Positions 21,309 through 32,480 of a stretch of DNA of 38,485 bases are shown here, piece after piece. The notes below the pieces were generated by a model, which searched no databases, was not told the origin of the DNA, and saw only the letters and a program-made list of their open reading frames with translations. A program made the translations under genes and the position numbers. Positions within the stretch are counted from its first letter, which is position 1; the number at the start of each line of letters is the position of its first letter. The stretch comes from Porogramme epimiltina (taxonomy: Eukaryota > Basidiomycota > Agaricomycetes > Polyporales > Polyporaceae). The stretch is taken from positions 1-38,485 of the forward strand of contig FTLJ01000707.1 in assembly GCA_900155495.1 (NCBI GenBank), in the 5' to 3' direction.

Positions 21309-22194
21309 GATGGAGAGTGGAGGTCGTGCTAGAGAGCGGTCAAGGAAGGTGATTGCAGGAGGGTGGCAATCGCGATGACACGCGCATTCCGTTATCGCGG
21401 GCGGTAGGATCCCCGACTCCGGTCAGGAGGGCTCTGTCGAGGAGGTTGGACGACCTCAGCCTTAGCTATTGCGAACATTCCCACCGGAACGCCACCGTCC
21501 ATATGTTTTGTAGCGATGATTGGCTACTGTATCTTTATCTCGTAATAATGTACACGTAATGCTATGATCCAGTGAGCTTATCGGCCGCCGCCTTTTGTTT
21601 GTTTTCCTGAGGCATCCTTCTGACTGCGGCCGTGTCTTAGTGTGTTATGGCTCCGGGGACGTCGATTTCTTATGTGTCGTGGTGTTTGTTATGCACTATG
21701 AGATATTCTACTGTATATCATACCTTCTCGGTGCGATCTCACTGGTCTTTCCTAAGAATAAGATGATTGTGTTCTCTTCCCTGCCAACTTTCGCATTGGT
21801 GTCATGTTCAAATTCCGCTGCTGCCGCCTTCTTGCTCGTCACTACGATCAAGTGCAGGTCAAGGTGTCTTAAATTTTTTAGGCATCCTCACGAGCAAGAT
21901 TTTCTGGCTAGTATACTTGAAATTGAATCAGGGCTTTACTATACGCCCTGAATCATTATCACACCCCAAATAAGTAGGAGTCGGGGATTCGCGCTTGCGC
22001 GGCTACGATTGGTTGGCCGTGTGAGCAAGGAGTAAACACCTTATGTATACGGTAGAAGTTACTCGAGCGCTGGAATTCACTGCACACGTCATTATGCCAG
22101 TATTTGGTGAGTTTCTACCTGGCACGTCTCCCCTCCTGACACCCCGCAGACGTGGTAGCTTATAATCGGCGCACCCAGGGGTAAGCGTGTGTCA
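21309..22194. other. Divergent spacer of module 5, interrupted by an insertion
   Basis: About 100 bp next to F-box E match the upstream region of the other F-box genes. The match resumes after about 21995 (TTGGCCGTGTGAGCA), so the middle is inserted DNA (see 21409-21988). After about 22105 it jumps straight to the intron before the NDUFV1 central exons. Compared with module 3, that skips about 1.8 kb of spacer, promoter elements and first exons. Confidence 0.6.
21409..21988. mobile_element. 580-bp insertion with 12-bp terminal inverted repeats (MITE-like)
   Basis: The ends are perfect 12-bp inverted repeats: ATCCCCGACTCC at 21409-21420 and GGAGTCGGGGAT at 21977-21988. The interior is more AT-rich than the flanks and has no similarity to other modules. 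It has an open frame at 21595-21951 (118 codons, several hydrophobic stretches, no transposase motif). Modules 1-4 are continuous at the corresponding place, which gives an empty-site comparison. I do not see a clear target-site duplication. Small size and no transposase suggest a non-autonomous DNA element. Confidence 0.55.
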
Positions 22195-22970
22195 TGTAGG
22201 CACTTCGCAACTATGCGTGGCGGCTTCGACGAGCTCGCCAAGGGTTGTTTCATCGCCGGTTGCGCTCCGAGCATCAGAGCAATCTACGCCGGCACTCTTC
22301 GAGAGGTGCACCAGGACACGCTCCAAACGCAGCAGGCGAGCGACGAAGCAAACAAGGCCGGCGTGCTCGGGTGCGACGCTTGCGAGAGCGGATACGCGTT
22401 CGACGTGTACCTGCACCATGAGCAGGAGCGTGCATCTGTGCGGAAGATGAGTCGCGTATCGAGTGCATCTTGCGTCGAGGGACCAGGGGAACTCGTAGCT
22501 GGAGTCGTGGTTCCGGGCAGACGTGGGGGTGTTCGGGTGTATGATGATGGCGGTCAGCGAGGGGATGGTGCCGGCTGGGCCAACAACCTGGAAGCGGGGG
22601 GCGCCGCAGGTGGTATGCCTTGGGATGACACGGACCTTCTCTACGTGTCTACGTGGGGGAACAGCCAATGTGTGGTCGAGTAGATGTAGCTCCCGCTGAA
22701 GGTCCTGACAGAGAAGCATGACAATGGGATGTTGGAAAGGTAGAATGAACATCATAGGATCACCCGTGGCAGGAGCTCTGTACTCATACTACCTATCAAA
22801 GAGTGCACAGAGATGCTGTGAGTGCTGTGCATCCTCTCTTGTAGACGTGTCTGACGTCAGGATAGGATGTATTACGATTCGCGAACATAGTCTGATGTTG
22901 GGATAGGCGCGGTTGTCGTGACGGACAAAAGCACCGATATTGTCCAGGCCATTCCCGTCTCGTACATACA
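22195..22970 (+). pseudogene. NDUFV1: NDUFV1 relic 5a, central exons
   Basis: The frame 22189-22683 stays open and shows MRGGFDELAKGCFIAGCA (family MRGDPHKL.EGC.VAGRA). It continues with QQASDEANKAGVLGCDACES, GYAFDVYLHH and, more diverged, a region matching the PPF.ADVG segment. A second piece near 22788-22815 reads LSKSAQRCCE (family LPKDKCAEVL). A third near 22869-22952 matches DYDS...IGAVVVTDKSTDIVQAI, separated by an intron-like gap. The FMN-loop exon and the last exon are missing. At about 22970 the sequence changes to spacer-type DNA. Confidence 0.85.
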
Positions 22971-24150
22971 AGCCACCATGCATCATGAGTGACATAGACC
23001 AAATACTCGGACATGCGGAGACCAAAATGAGAGCATACATCGTAGGGCAGTTTGGTGTACACGCCTTCCTGGTAGGGAGTACGGTAGGCGCCCGATCCGG
23101 GCCGAGACCAGTCGTCAATCGCGAGAGGATGATTGGCCGAGCACGGACCAAATATGCCACTCGGGGATTCGGGTTCGGGAATGCGAACATGCCGGATCCC
23201 GGTCACGAGCACGCCAGTGTCGACGGTTCCAAGACGTTGAGAATACCACTATTCGTCGCGCCCTGTGTCGTCTCCTTCGTCCTCTCTCTCTCATTCTGTG
23301 GCGCAATCCATCCAAATGTACGCACCCTCACGCTCCAGAATCCTCCGGCGTCCCCGCTTCAATCGCCTCTGCAGGCTCCCGTCCTCTGGTAGGCTCTGAC
23401 GGTCCGCTTCTCATTCAACACACTCTCTATCCGCCGACACTGAGTTATTTTATCCCCTCACAGTATTGCCACTATTAGGCCACACGAAATGTGTCTCCTG
23501 ACTGATGCTAGGGCTGCTCTCGCAGTCGTAGACCCGCACGTGGTGGAGCCACCCGCGCGACGCGAAGCAGAGTCCTGAGGGGAACTCCAAATGGGGGGCA
23601 GGTATCTCAGTGAGTGTTACGTGCCGCTCTATCCTCCCCCTCATTCAGCACGCGTCGTTCCACCACAGCCTCATCGCCCCTTGTCACCATCGCGAGCAAG
23701 GGTGTGCCCAGGGTCGCGTGCAGAGTCATACTGCATAATTCGCGCGGTTAGGCTGCAGCGTACGAGGTGAGTACAACTATTATCCGGCCCCTTCAGCTCC
23801 CGGAAGCATGCGTACGCCTCCATGTATGCGCTAGTATACGCTTATGTTACCTCGTGGGTGCATCATTTCACGCGCAGTAGACGATGCGGAATTCGCGCCT
23901 TTCGGCAGCAGAGTCTATCATGCGAGGCCTATAGCTCGTGCCCCCCGCGAGTTTTCTCTCATGCCGCGTAAAGATCGCGTAGTCAGGTTGCCACCAGTGG
24001 TGCTCTGGTATCTTGAGAGAAAGTGGAGCAAATAAAGAGGAGTCGTTGCAGGTTGCGAGCTCATAGCCTTGGATATTCGCACGCTATATATACATTTGCG
24101 TCGACGCGTGTCTGATCAGTTCCTTGCCTCCGCAGCTTCGTATCGCGCGG
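22971..24150. other. Spacer-like segment with a second promoter-type element
   Basis: From about 23075 the sequence again resembles the divergent spacer, with ATTGG at 23132-23136 and CCAAATATG at about 23148. The stretch near 23600-23660 matches 12620-12700 of module 3 (shared CTCAGTGAGTG). No F-box gene precedes it, so it looks like a piece of an additional module that has lost its F-box half. No gene is recognised. Confidence 0.45.
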
Positions 24151-24154
24151 ACTG

Positions 24155-24390
24155 TGCAATGGGCATCACGAAGTTGTGGTCTGAAGATGGGACAACCAGC
24201 ATGACGTTATCCATCCCCATAAGTGACGGTTGGTGATTATATGCCCAACAAATTCATTAACTATGTCGGTGGCCGCACGATCTACCCGTTTGGTGGCGCA
24301 GTCGTGCGGTCAGTCCAGGGCTCCGTGCAATATATTCTCCGCAAGCATGACGCGGACATGGCGGCGCTCAGCAGAGCTTCGGCGTTGGAC
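24155..24390 (+). pseudogene. NDUFV1: NDUFV1 relic 5b, very diverged C-terminal exon
   Basis: It encodes EDGTTSMT near 24187-24210 (family REGTTWMMN). After a frame change it reads GRTIYPFGGAVVRSVQGSV near 24270-24326, matching [20 protein letters not shown]. The preceding CAACAAATTCAT is shared with relic 2a at 7166-7180. All cluster cysteines are lost. The assignment rests on collinear short matches. Confidence 0.55.
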
Positions 24391-24825
24391 AAGGGTTCGT
24401 ATCGCGGAGACACCTTGCGAGGGGCATCACCTGGATTTTGTATTTCTTCATGGACGTTAGAGGAATACATTTCTTTTTACCTGCAAAAGCATTTGAACAG
24501 CGCTTCCACGTAGTATATAGCAGGTAACATCGCTTTAGGAGGCGGCACTAGGCTACTCGGAGTTTACGGAAAGGCTAAGAAGGATATGTTAGTTCAGGAC
24601 GTGCATGATTCAGATTGGGTGGCCGCTCAGCCACAAGCCAATATGCGTACACACTCCGTCCGGGAATGCGAGCTCGAGAGCCATAATTAGCACCTAGAGC
24701 TATGCTCACCCATCCGGTAGACGGCTTTCCCGAAGAGTTCTAATACGAGGAATTGGCATAACATAGGGGGATCGAGAACAATGCACATTTAGAGATACAC
24801 ATCACACAAGGTTCGAAGACCTGAA
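24391..24825. other. Spacer before the P450 3' end
   Basis: No gene is seen. A variant of the hairpin plus CCAA element recurs at 24617-24645 (GTGGCCGCTCAGCCACAAGC), matching 7850-7880 and 17868-17895, so array-derived DNA reaches at least 24690. After that the sequence is unrelated to the modules. Confidence 0.5.
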
Positions 24826-27046
24826 TTACTGTACTGCTCTTACTCCATGAAGCTCTTTGCAGCTCTCCCTGATGAGGGCTTCTCCTTGACCTGATCGCGA
24901 CTTGATCACGCAGTCGTAGGGCTCCGGGTACCTATTATGAGCAGCCCAGAAGACTGAGCACAAGCCCCTCGAGGAGTAAACCAGAAAAATTAGCTTACGA
25001 CAATAATCCGGTGATCATCTTGCCAGATGGAAGAACGGGTTTGTCGTCAGGTCCAGCCGGGGCGCTAATGGTAAGGGTGTGAAGCACGGTCGACATCACC
25101 ATGTACAGGGACGACTCTGCGAAATCACGCCCCGGACAGATTCTATAGTGAAAGCAAACATCAATACGAAACAAAGAATTATAATAGCAAGCTTAGTGAC
25201 TCACCGTCTCCCGTAGCCGAAGGCAATCCTAGCCGGGTCGCGCACGACCTGTCTGTCGAACTTCCCATCTGCAGTGAGAAAGCGTTCTGGCATAAAGGAC
25301 TCGGGGTTATCATAGACCCCAGGATCGCGCGAGTGCGCCCTACGGTCCACCGATGACCCTCAGAATAACCCAATACACTTAGGGGGTGGATGACGCACCA
25401 GATGTTCGCGATGACAATAGCACCCTTCGGGATACGGAACCCTCGATACACGTCTTCTTTGAGCGCGCGGTGGGGCACTCCAAGGGGCATGGCAGACCGC
25501 CAGCGTAGGCACTCCTTCACTACCGCGCGGATGTAAGGGAGGGACGACTCATCCTCATACTCGGGGAGGCGGTTCGGACCCACGACAGCCATGAGCTCTT
25601 TCTGAGCCTTCTTCTGGACGTCGGGGTGTATGATCATAGCAGCGAAGAATGTCTGGACAGTCGAAAGCATCTGCAAGCAATACGTCATCGGTTAGAGGCG
25701 AGTAATGAGAAGCTATGTACCATAGCCTTGATACTTACTGTGTCAGCTCCACCGGCGTACGCATTCGCTGCCGCATTTCTAATGACCTCTTCGTCATCTT
25801 TCGCGTGATCCTTCTCTTCAGTCTGTAGCTCCTCCACAAGACGTGCAACCATTGAAGGTACCGCTGTTCCTGTGTTCTATTTATCCCAGATCAAAAGCAT
25901 GATCACCACCTCTCATGCACCACGAAAGGCAGTAAAATGCTCACCATCGCTTTCCTCGTCGCCTCCCATGGCGTGTTGAGTAGCCGTACAGCTGATACGC
26001 GCAACTCTTCCGCGTCACGCTTGAACCCTACATGAGGCGGGAAGATATGCTTCAGGCTTGGGAACGTCTCGACGAGGTACTTTCCCGGGGTGAAGACTGA
26101 AGAGAAGCGCATCATGAGGTCCTCTGCGATGCCAAGATAGTTCTCGGCCTCGTCGTCAACTTCTAGGCCGTATACAACACGTAGAACCGAGGATCCAAAG
26201 TAGCTGCAATGAAGGACATGAGCTCAGAGCTGATAGAGGGACAGGAAGGAAACACGACAGAATTTCCTATACCAGCACAGAAGGAGATCTGTAGCACTAT
26301 GTGCAAGTAGGTAGGCAATAGAGAAAGAGAAGTGGACAGCTAGCATAGGATATTAAGACGTACTGTCTGATGTGGTGCGCGAAGTCTTCAGGCGCGTCTA
26401 TAAGACGGCGCACAAAGCGATGTGCTTCCAGTTTCTGTGCAACATTGTAGGTCTTGACCGCGTCGCGTTTGAAATACTGGTGGAGCGCACGGCGATGCCG
26501 CTTCCACCACAGTCCGTAGTCTTGGACTGGGAGTGCCCAGTGAAAATTCGAGCTAGAGGGGTTTTGCGGAAAGGACAACATTTATGAGTACGTTTCATCT
26601 TTGAACGATTCCTGAGGCACAGAGAGCGGAACGTACAGTTCGGCCATGGAAGATGGTGCTCTGTCAGAGTAGTTATCAGATCGTTTCCTTAGAAGATCCG
26701 TCGCGGCCTCATGGGAGCCCAAGACGATCATGGGTTTACCGAAAACGTCGAGGTACACGATGTCACCTACATGTAGGGTGGGGGGGTCAGCACACACTAT
26801 TGCCGCTAATGAGCGCAAGAGAGCAGAGTGCGAGACGAAAAGCTCACCATACTTCGTACAAAAATCACGGAACTTTTCGTGCATGTCGTGTTTGGGGAAG
26901 TTGAGCGCATTCCCGATAATAGGGAACCGTGGGGGACCTGGTGGCAGAGGGAGCGTGTTGGCAGACCTCCGTTTTGCCCTCTCAAGGACAGTAACGACAA
27001 CTGCAGCAAGCACAATGTAGAGGAATGCGGGGTAGAGAGTGGCCAT
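24826..27046 (-). CDS. Cytochrome P450 monooxygenase, 523 aa, nine exons
   Basis: Model: complement(join(24826..24931,24999..25142,25205..25339,25399..25670,25739..25876,25945..26203,26364..26552,26637..26766,26848..27046)), 524 codons including stop. All junctions are GT-AG and in frame. A membrane anchor lies at about residues 3-21, followed by the Pro-rich hinge LPLPPGPPR (32-40). The C-helix motif WWKRHRR is at 125-131, the I-helix oxygen-activation motif AGGADT at 300-305, and ExxR (ECLR) at 358-361. PERF is at 413-416, and the heme-binding FGYGRRICPGRDFA (436-449) carries the thiolate ligand Cys443. The length is normal for the family and every key residue is present. It is probably an ER-anchored monooxygenase needing a P450 reductase. 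It resembles the basidiomycete P450s often labelled O-methylsterigmatocystin oxidoreductase-like; substrate and exact CYP family are not assignable. It is single copy in this window. Confidence 0.94.
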
Positions 27047-28311
27047 GACAAACCGTATGAGCTGTATTCGATTATATATACTCGTTTCTTGTTCGGTGAA
27101 GGCACCGCGCTGCGGAAGACTGCGTGTTCCAACAGTAGCATTCAAAGCGTGCTTCTTGATTGCATGAATAGCACATGGAAGATTGAGTTGGGTGAACACT
27201 TGACGTGACACCTGTTGATGAGGAGCCAGCTCTGCTGCAGCGGGTGGTCATCAGTTGGGAGATTGCTCTAACAGAGAAAGTTTTACATCAGGGCGTGTGG
27301 TGTACAAGTTACAGCCTCGAAAAATTTTGAGGAACGTTCGCTGGAGCTACTGATACTCGGATGTGACGTGTAGTGTTTTGATTGCTTTCCAGACGAGTTG
27401 GGTCTCGGAGGCGCGGCCCGACAATTTGTGTTCAAGCTTAACAATGGGCATCGACTGCAGTTACGAAACCCTTGTCAGCGCATCTGGGGAGTTCAGAGTG
27501 GCTTTCATAATATAGGCTGAATTGTAAGAGCACTCACCGGATATCAATCTATGACTATGACTAGCATTTTCCCTACACATGTGATCCCGGAGTGCAGGCA
27601 GTGCCCCATGCCCTATGGGAGATTTCTGTCCGAGGCGGTACAGAGGAAGGGGATACTTTCCAAACACGGATGTAATGAAAGAGCGATGAGCGAGCGCATG
27701 TTAGAAGAGTAACCATACTTCTCAAAACAGTGATTTAAATGCACAGGATGAAGATACAGGCGCCGTGCTTACAGCTTGCGCAGTATACGGTGTTTAAAAT
27801 TTTATCCAACCTTCGCAGTCTTCCATCGGGTTCATTCCCCAGATATCACTGTAATGCAACTGTGTCTCGCGCAGGTTTCCCTATTTTGTGGTGCGAGTGG
27901 TGCTACCTCAGGTGGACATGAGATACCCATACCTCCAATAGAGTTGTAGGGGTTGCCCTTATCCGAGTCGCTCGTGAGACTAATATTATCCTACAGTGTC
28001 TTTTTTTATTATGGTAAGCGTCAAAGGCCTACCGAACACCGCTATCTCCGCGAAGTATCAGTAGAAGCAGGATATTCCACGCCGAAGGTGGCCGCAATAA
28101 GATTGAACTGCATTCGCGAGTAAGATTTGGCGAACCTTCATACACTGCTTGCAGAGCCGCAATGAAAGGACAGACCTTCTCTCAATGTGAATGCTGATCA
28201 GTAGTCCGTCAAGGGTCTCCCTAATCCTGTGTTCGCAGCCCTTGACACGAAGTTCTTCATTGTGCGGTTCTCTATATTAAGTTTATTCTTGCTGTTCTGT
28301 CTCGATAGCAC
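27047..28311. other. P450 upstream region and intergenic DNA
   Basis: The first few hundred bases presumably contain the P450 promoter. A TATA-like ATTATATATAC lies at 27071-27081, about 25-35 bp upstream of the start codon, so it may instead fall inside the transcript. No array homology is seen. Only short chance frames occur. The stretch appears more AT-rich than the array. Confidence 0.45.
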
Positions 28312-28731
28312 CTACCCGGAAATCGGGGTCACGATAGCGTTAGATGTTGTGCACACAGCCAGTAGAACTGTGTATGATGGTGGGTGGTAGCTAGGACCTA
28401 TCAGAAAGGACACCCCAGCGAGGATTCCCGCTTTGGCGGTAGCGTGTACATCGCTACTATAGAGGGAGAATGACCCTGTGATCACTAGAGGAATTGTTGA
28501 TATGGTGGCCTTCCAGGTCGAGAATAGATTTGTTTTTAGGTTCAGCGGTATCATGGGATTACCGAGGTATGTCTCTGGCTGGGTGACGGAGAGCTCCAAA
28601 TCCTCGTTTGAGATGTCTGTGCAAGCACGTACCTGATTATCCCGCTGCCTCTGCAGTTCTAAAAACTTACTCTGTGCAGTCTGCGCATGGATTGTCATGA
28701 AATCGCGACTTGAAGGCGAGATGATTGACAT
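28312..28731 (-). CDS. Hypothetical protein fragment
   Basis: A minus-strand frame of up to 139 codons, not recognised as any family. A shorter start at about 28698 would give MTIHAQTAQSKF. The sequence has a hydrophilic first half (LELQRQRDNQVRACTD) and a more hydrophobic, Ser/Thr-rich second half (AGILAGVSFLIG). It could be an exon of a spliced gene or a chance frame in AT-richer DNA. Nothing in the neighbourhood supports a function. Confidence 0.25.
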   Translation of the reverse strand: MSIISPSSRDFMTIHAQTAQSKFLELQRQRDNQVRACTDISNEDLELSVTQPETYLGNPMIPLNLKTNLFSTWKATISTIPLVITGSFSLYSSDVHATAKAGILAGVSFLIGPSYHPPSYTVLLAVCTTSNAIVTPISG

Positions 28732-29837
28732 GACAGATTACTTATCCACAAGTGGCGAGCACGAGATTGTTGACTACAAGACGAATAAATGCACGGTCAA
28801 TGCCAGGAGCTACATGATATACCCTCTCAATGATGTTGCCATGTGGTCAATCAACGGCCTCGTGTACCGTCTTCACCTTCACCGGCGACCTCAATGATAG
28901 TACGAGATGGCTGAAGGAGCGGAGGAATGAGGACCAGTAGTTGTCTAGGACGCGCTCCACAGATCTATTAAGCAATGCCGAGTTGTGCAAGTAGTGGTGT
29001 GTAACATGGGATTTGTACGAAAGCGCCGCAAGCTATTAATGAAGGTAGGTCCACGTGGGTGGCCGGCGTGTCACCTGCTGACACCGTGTTACACCTATGG
29101 ATCTTTTCCTCATGGCACCTGTCCAGTGCAAATGCGCACCTATTCTCGTCACTGCCGTACATGTTACCGTAACAGTGCCACCTTCTCGTTGGCACAGGGA
29201 TGCACATTCTTCAAACTCTGATTTTCTTCTGTGGATGTAAACCCATTGTTCCTCCCAATGTTTGGACATCCAGGTTTCACATCCTCTTACAACTGCAAAT
29301 CCGACATGCTTTGTCCCTCAGTAATTTCATCCACATTGGAACATGCGCATAACTCCAGTGACACTGATGCATATGAAGGGGTACCGACGGACAGTGCCAC
29401 GTGGGGGAGCCCCATGCACATACAGTGACGGTGCGATGCAAAAGTCTTGAAAACGAGTTCCTTAGCTCAATTACAAGGAAAGGTTAGATGTCTCAAAGCT
29501 CTGGGGGGTAATTACAGAGACGCGAATGCTATTCGAAATCGAGACACAGACAAAGTGTCCTGTTGTTTTTCTTGATCGGTCAACGGTCGGAGTTGGTTGT
29601 GATGGCGTGGGAGCTAAAGAACAAACGCGTAAGGTACGGATCGTACGCAAACACCTTATATACGAGAATACATAAATTTATACAGAATATGCCGGGAGCT
29701 ATAACTGACTCTTCGCAGTACGTAATCTGTACACTAACGTGTCCAGAGATTGTTATAGCTCTCCATGATCCTCTGGATCTTCACTGCAAAAAACTATGGA
29801 ATGGAGCAGTACGATCAGTATAATGTTCAACTCAGTT
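28732..29837. other. Intergenic, no gene recognised
   Basis: Only short open frames occur, including plus-strand 28697-28897 and 29563-29823. None has a motif or a paralogue in the window. No array homology is visible. Confidence 0.45.
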
Positions 29838-31186
29838 TCACTCGAATGAACGCTTACACGGGTAGACCATGAGCATCCCTTGAAGCGGCTCAGTGAAGAG
29901 TTTTCGTGCGGTTTCGCAAATTTGCAGCTCTTTCACTCGGAGATTATTTGGGATGCCATGTACATTCATAGATATTGTTGTAGAAATAGCACCTATTCAA
30001 GTAATCATTTGTGTCAATAATGTCATTATAGCACTTTGAAGGGAAATTGATGAACAACGTACCAGCACAAATGTCTTCTAAGATTTCCGCCAGGTTACAC
30101 GCGATCTTGGGCTCTCCGCTTCCATCTATATCGCTCCATATATCATTCCATCGCGTGTCAAGTGTTAATTGCCGCTTCTGCAGGTGAGCAGGCTTCCAAG
30201 AGTGTAGTATTGACCTGAGAGTGCCCAGATTCTCGACATTTAGATGCATTACCCAAACGTCGCGCAGGTTCATGAATTTGTCCAAATTTATTGTAGGACT
30301 TGCACCAGCCGCAGGGGCCATAAATGGACCATCCATCGGGCCTCCTAAGGAGAAGCTCATTCGAAATTCCTCTAGTCTTTCCGGTGGAAGTGCGGAGAGA
30401 ATTCGTTCTACACCACGAAGATTCATATCGAACGTCTGGGATGTCGTGAAGGTAAATTTCGATACTACACGGAATATGGGCAAAACGTACGATAAGTTCT
30501 CTAAGGTTGGGCAAGAATAATCCTCGGCGCTTGGGAGCCATACATCCTGGGACAACGCCGAGTGTGCACCATTGCACATGGTTGCAATCAAGAGTATCCA
30601 AGTTTGTAAAGGAGTGGAGAAACCGACCAAAATCTGAATAATTTCGGAACTTCGTGGAACTCATATGGATGTGGGTCACAGTGGAGAACATGGGTGATAC
30701 GAGCCTATTCAAATGTGGATGAAGAGGAATACTGGGAAGGGATGGTGTATTGATTGTCCGTGACTGAGAAGGCTCCTCGTTTCTGGGCCACAGTTGTAGA
30801 TATGTGAGGGATGGCATTTCTGATTTGAAGAGACTTAAGAGGAGGGAAAAACCTCCTGTTGCTGAATAGAGGCCGCATGGGGAAAAACACAGACTAACCC
30901 AGGTAATATGGGAATATACCGGCCTTCCTAACTCTTGGGAGAGCAGTCGGTGTGAATCCATGTCGCTGAGCGTGATGCTAGTTTTCATCCATCGTTGGAT
31001 CCGGTGCTGCCACTCCGGGTGTGCGAGAGCGCAGTTCTTGAGAGCTTCGAATGTAGATCTTGGCATGAGGCCGGTCTTTGGGTCCGATTCTTCTCCAAGA
31101 GTGTCTATAATAAGGAAACACAGCTCAGGAGGAAGTTTTGAAGAATATAGAGGAGATTGAATAGTGGGAGTGATATTGGGATCCAT
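29838..31186 (-). CDS. F-box-like protein F, 407 aa, three exons, diverged
   Basis: Model: complement(join(29838..29992,30063..30435,30491..31186)), 408 codons including stop, open throughout. Introns are 55 nt (GTACGT...CCAG, phase 0) and 70 nt (GTACGT...ATAG, phase 1), at the same positions and phases as in B-E. The core is KLPPELCFLIIDTLGEE and ALKNCALAHPEW. Later landmarks are FRNYSDFGRFLHSFTNLDTL and LGVVPGCMAPKRRGLFLPNL, and in exon 2 NLRGVERILSALPPERLEEF. It is clearly the same family, but only the backbone motifs are shared, so it split off well before the array members. It lies in AT-richer DNA with no NDUFV1 partner. The SCF-adaptor role is inferred. Confidence 0.83.
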
Positions 31187-32480
31187 GAGTAGGGGGGCTA
31201 TGGAGGACGTGAACGGGAGGCGGAAGAGACAACAGTGGATGAGATACTGGATAGCAATTTGATATACTTATATACTCAAGGGACTTCGTATAACAAACTA
31301 CCCAAAAGTAAATCTCTCGCTTAATCACCTCAAACGTTACATAATACCCATAGCGTTAATGGAGCAAAGAGCCGCGATTCCCAATCGGGAGACAGTAGCA
31401 GAGAAACTGTAATTGGGCATCGAATGCCTAGTGACCGGCCGATGCAGCCCTCCGCCATTTGCGAGCGGTAGGAACTGCCGGTCCGATGCCAGTTATGCAA
31501 CAAGCTTTCCGCGCGGCTCTATCCACATGGCCGTGTTAGAACCAGGGGCTCACGCTGATCGCACCCTCGCGGTACTCTGTTCCTCTGCTTCTCTCCGCAG
31601 TGGCACCGCAGGACACATTACACGCCGACAGTTACGGTCTGTGGGCGTACGCGGTGCTGTGCACATATCATAGAACCAGCCCACAATAGTGTGAAGGAGC
31701 GCTCAATGCTACCAGTGCCTCCCTAAACTGATTTAATAAGGTATGGGAGCCTGAGTGAGATTGGTAATCAGGTACGAAGCTTACCAGAATAAAAATAAAC
31801 GAGAGGCAATATTCACAAGCCGTAAAGCGACTGATACATATATGCGCAACGCTAACGGGGTCTCAGCTTACGCCCGTGTCTACGCCTTTGCCAACATCCT
31901 CCAATATCAGCCCCACATATATGCTGAAGAGGAAACATGCGTAGAGTTTCTGTACGTAAATAAGTTGACTCGGTGTTGACAACTTGCTGATGCCCCCCCC
32001 CCCTAGGAAGGCTGTGGCCATGAGGATAGTTGATTCTACATGAAACCTCTCTGACAGCGTGATAGTCACACCATTTTGTTTGAGAGTTCTCCACAAGATT
32101 GTGACAACACGCTGGAGGGCGATCGAGAATTGTGTGCTAATAGGTGCACGTCACAACCACTAAGAAGGGTGACTCATACTCAGTGTGGTCGAGATAGGAT
32201 TATGGAGAGCAACGTAAGCACCGCAAACTCTTGGGGTACTCACAGTTGGCCCATCGGTGGTCTATGAAATACAATTAATACAGTGCAGGGGCTCTCGCGA
32301 GCACCGCGTACAAACCTTCTACAGTAGAAGTTCCATAGTGTCCACACCCGAGGTGGATGCGATCATGCTGCAGCCCCGGGAACCTGTGTCTGAACAAAAA
32401 TCAGCATCGCAGGAACGCCCAACCACTGGATGCGATATAAACCAATTTGTTACAGAGCATAGACCTTTCGAAAAATATGA
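31187..32480. other. Intergenic between F-box F and the next coding-like stretch
   Basis: No gene is recognised. A run of 11 C lies at 31993-32003. The open frame 31413-31673 on the plus strand has no motif. A GC-richer patch lies at about 31420-31680 within AT-richer DNA. No homology to the modules is seen. Confidence 0.4.

Noticed and set aside
21595..21951. Possible small membrane protein of 118 codons
   Set aside because: Lies inside the inverted-repeat-bounded insertion, starts in arbitrary context and shows no transposase or transporter motif; kept only as a remark on the element.
460..24390. Array as a CRISPR or other short-repeat system
   Set aside because: Repeat units are gene-sized (about 5 kb) and diverged; no short regularly spaced repeats are present.
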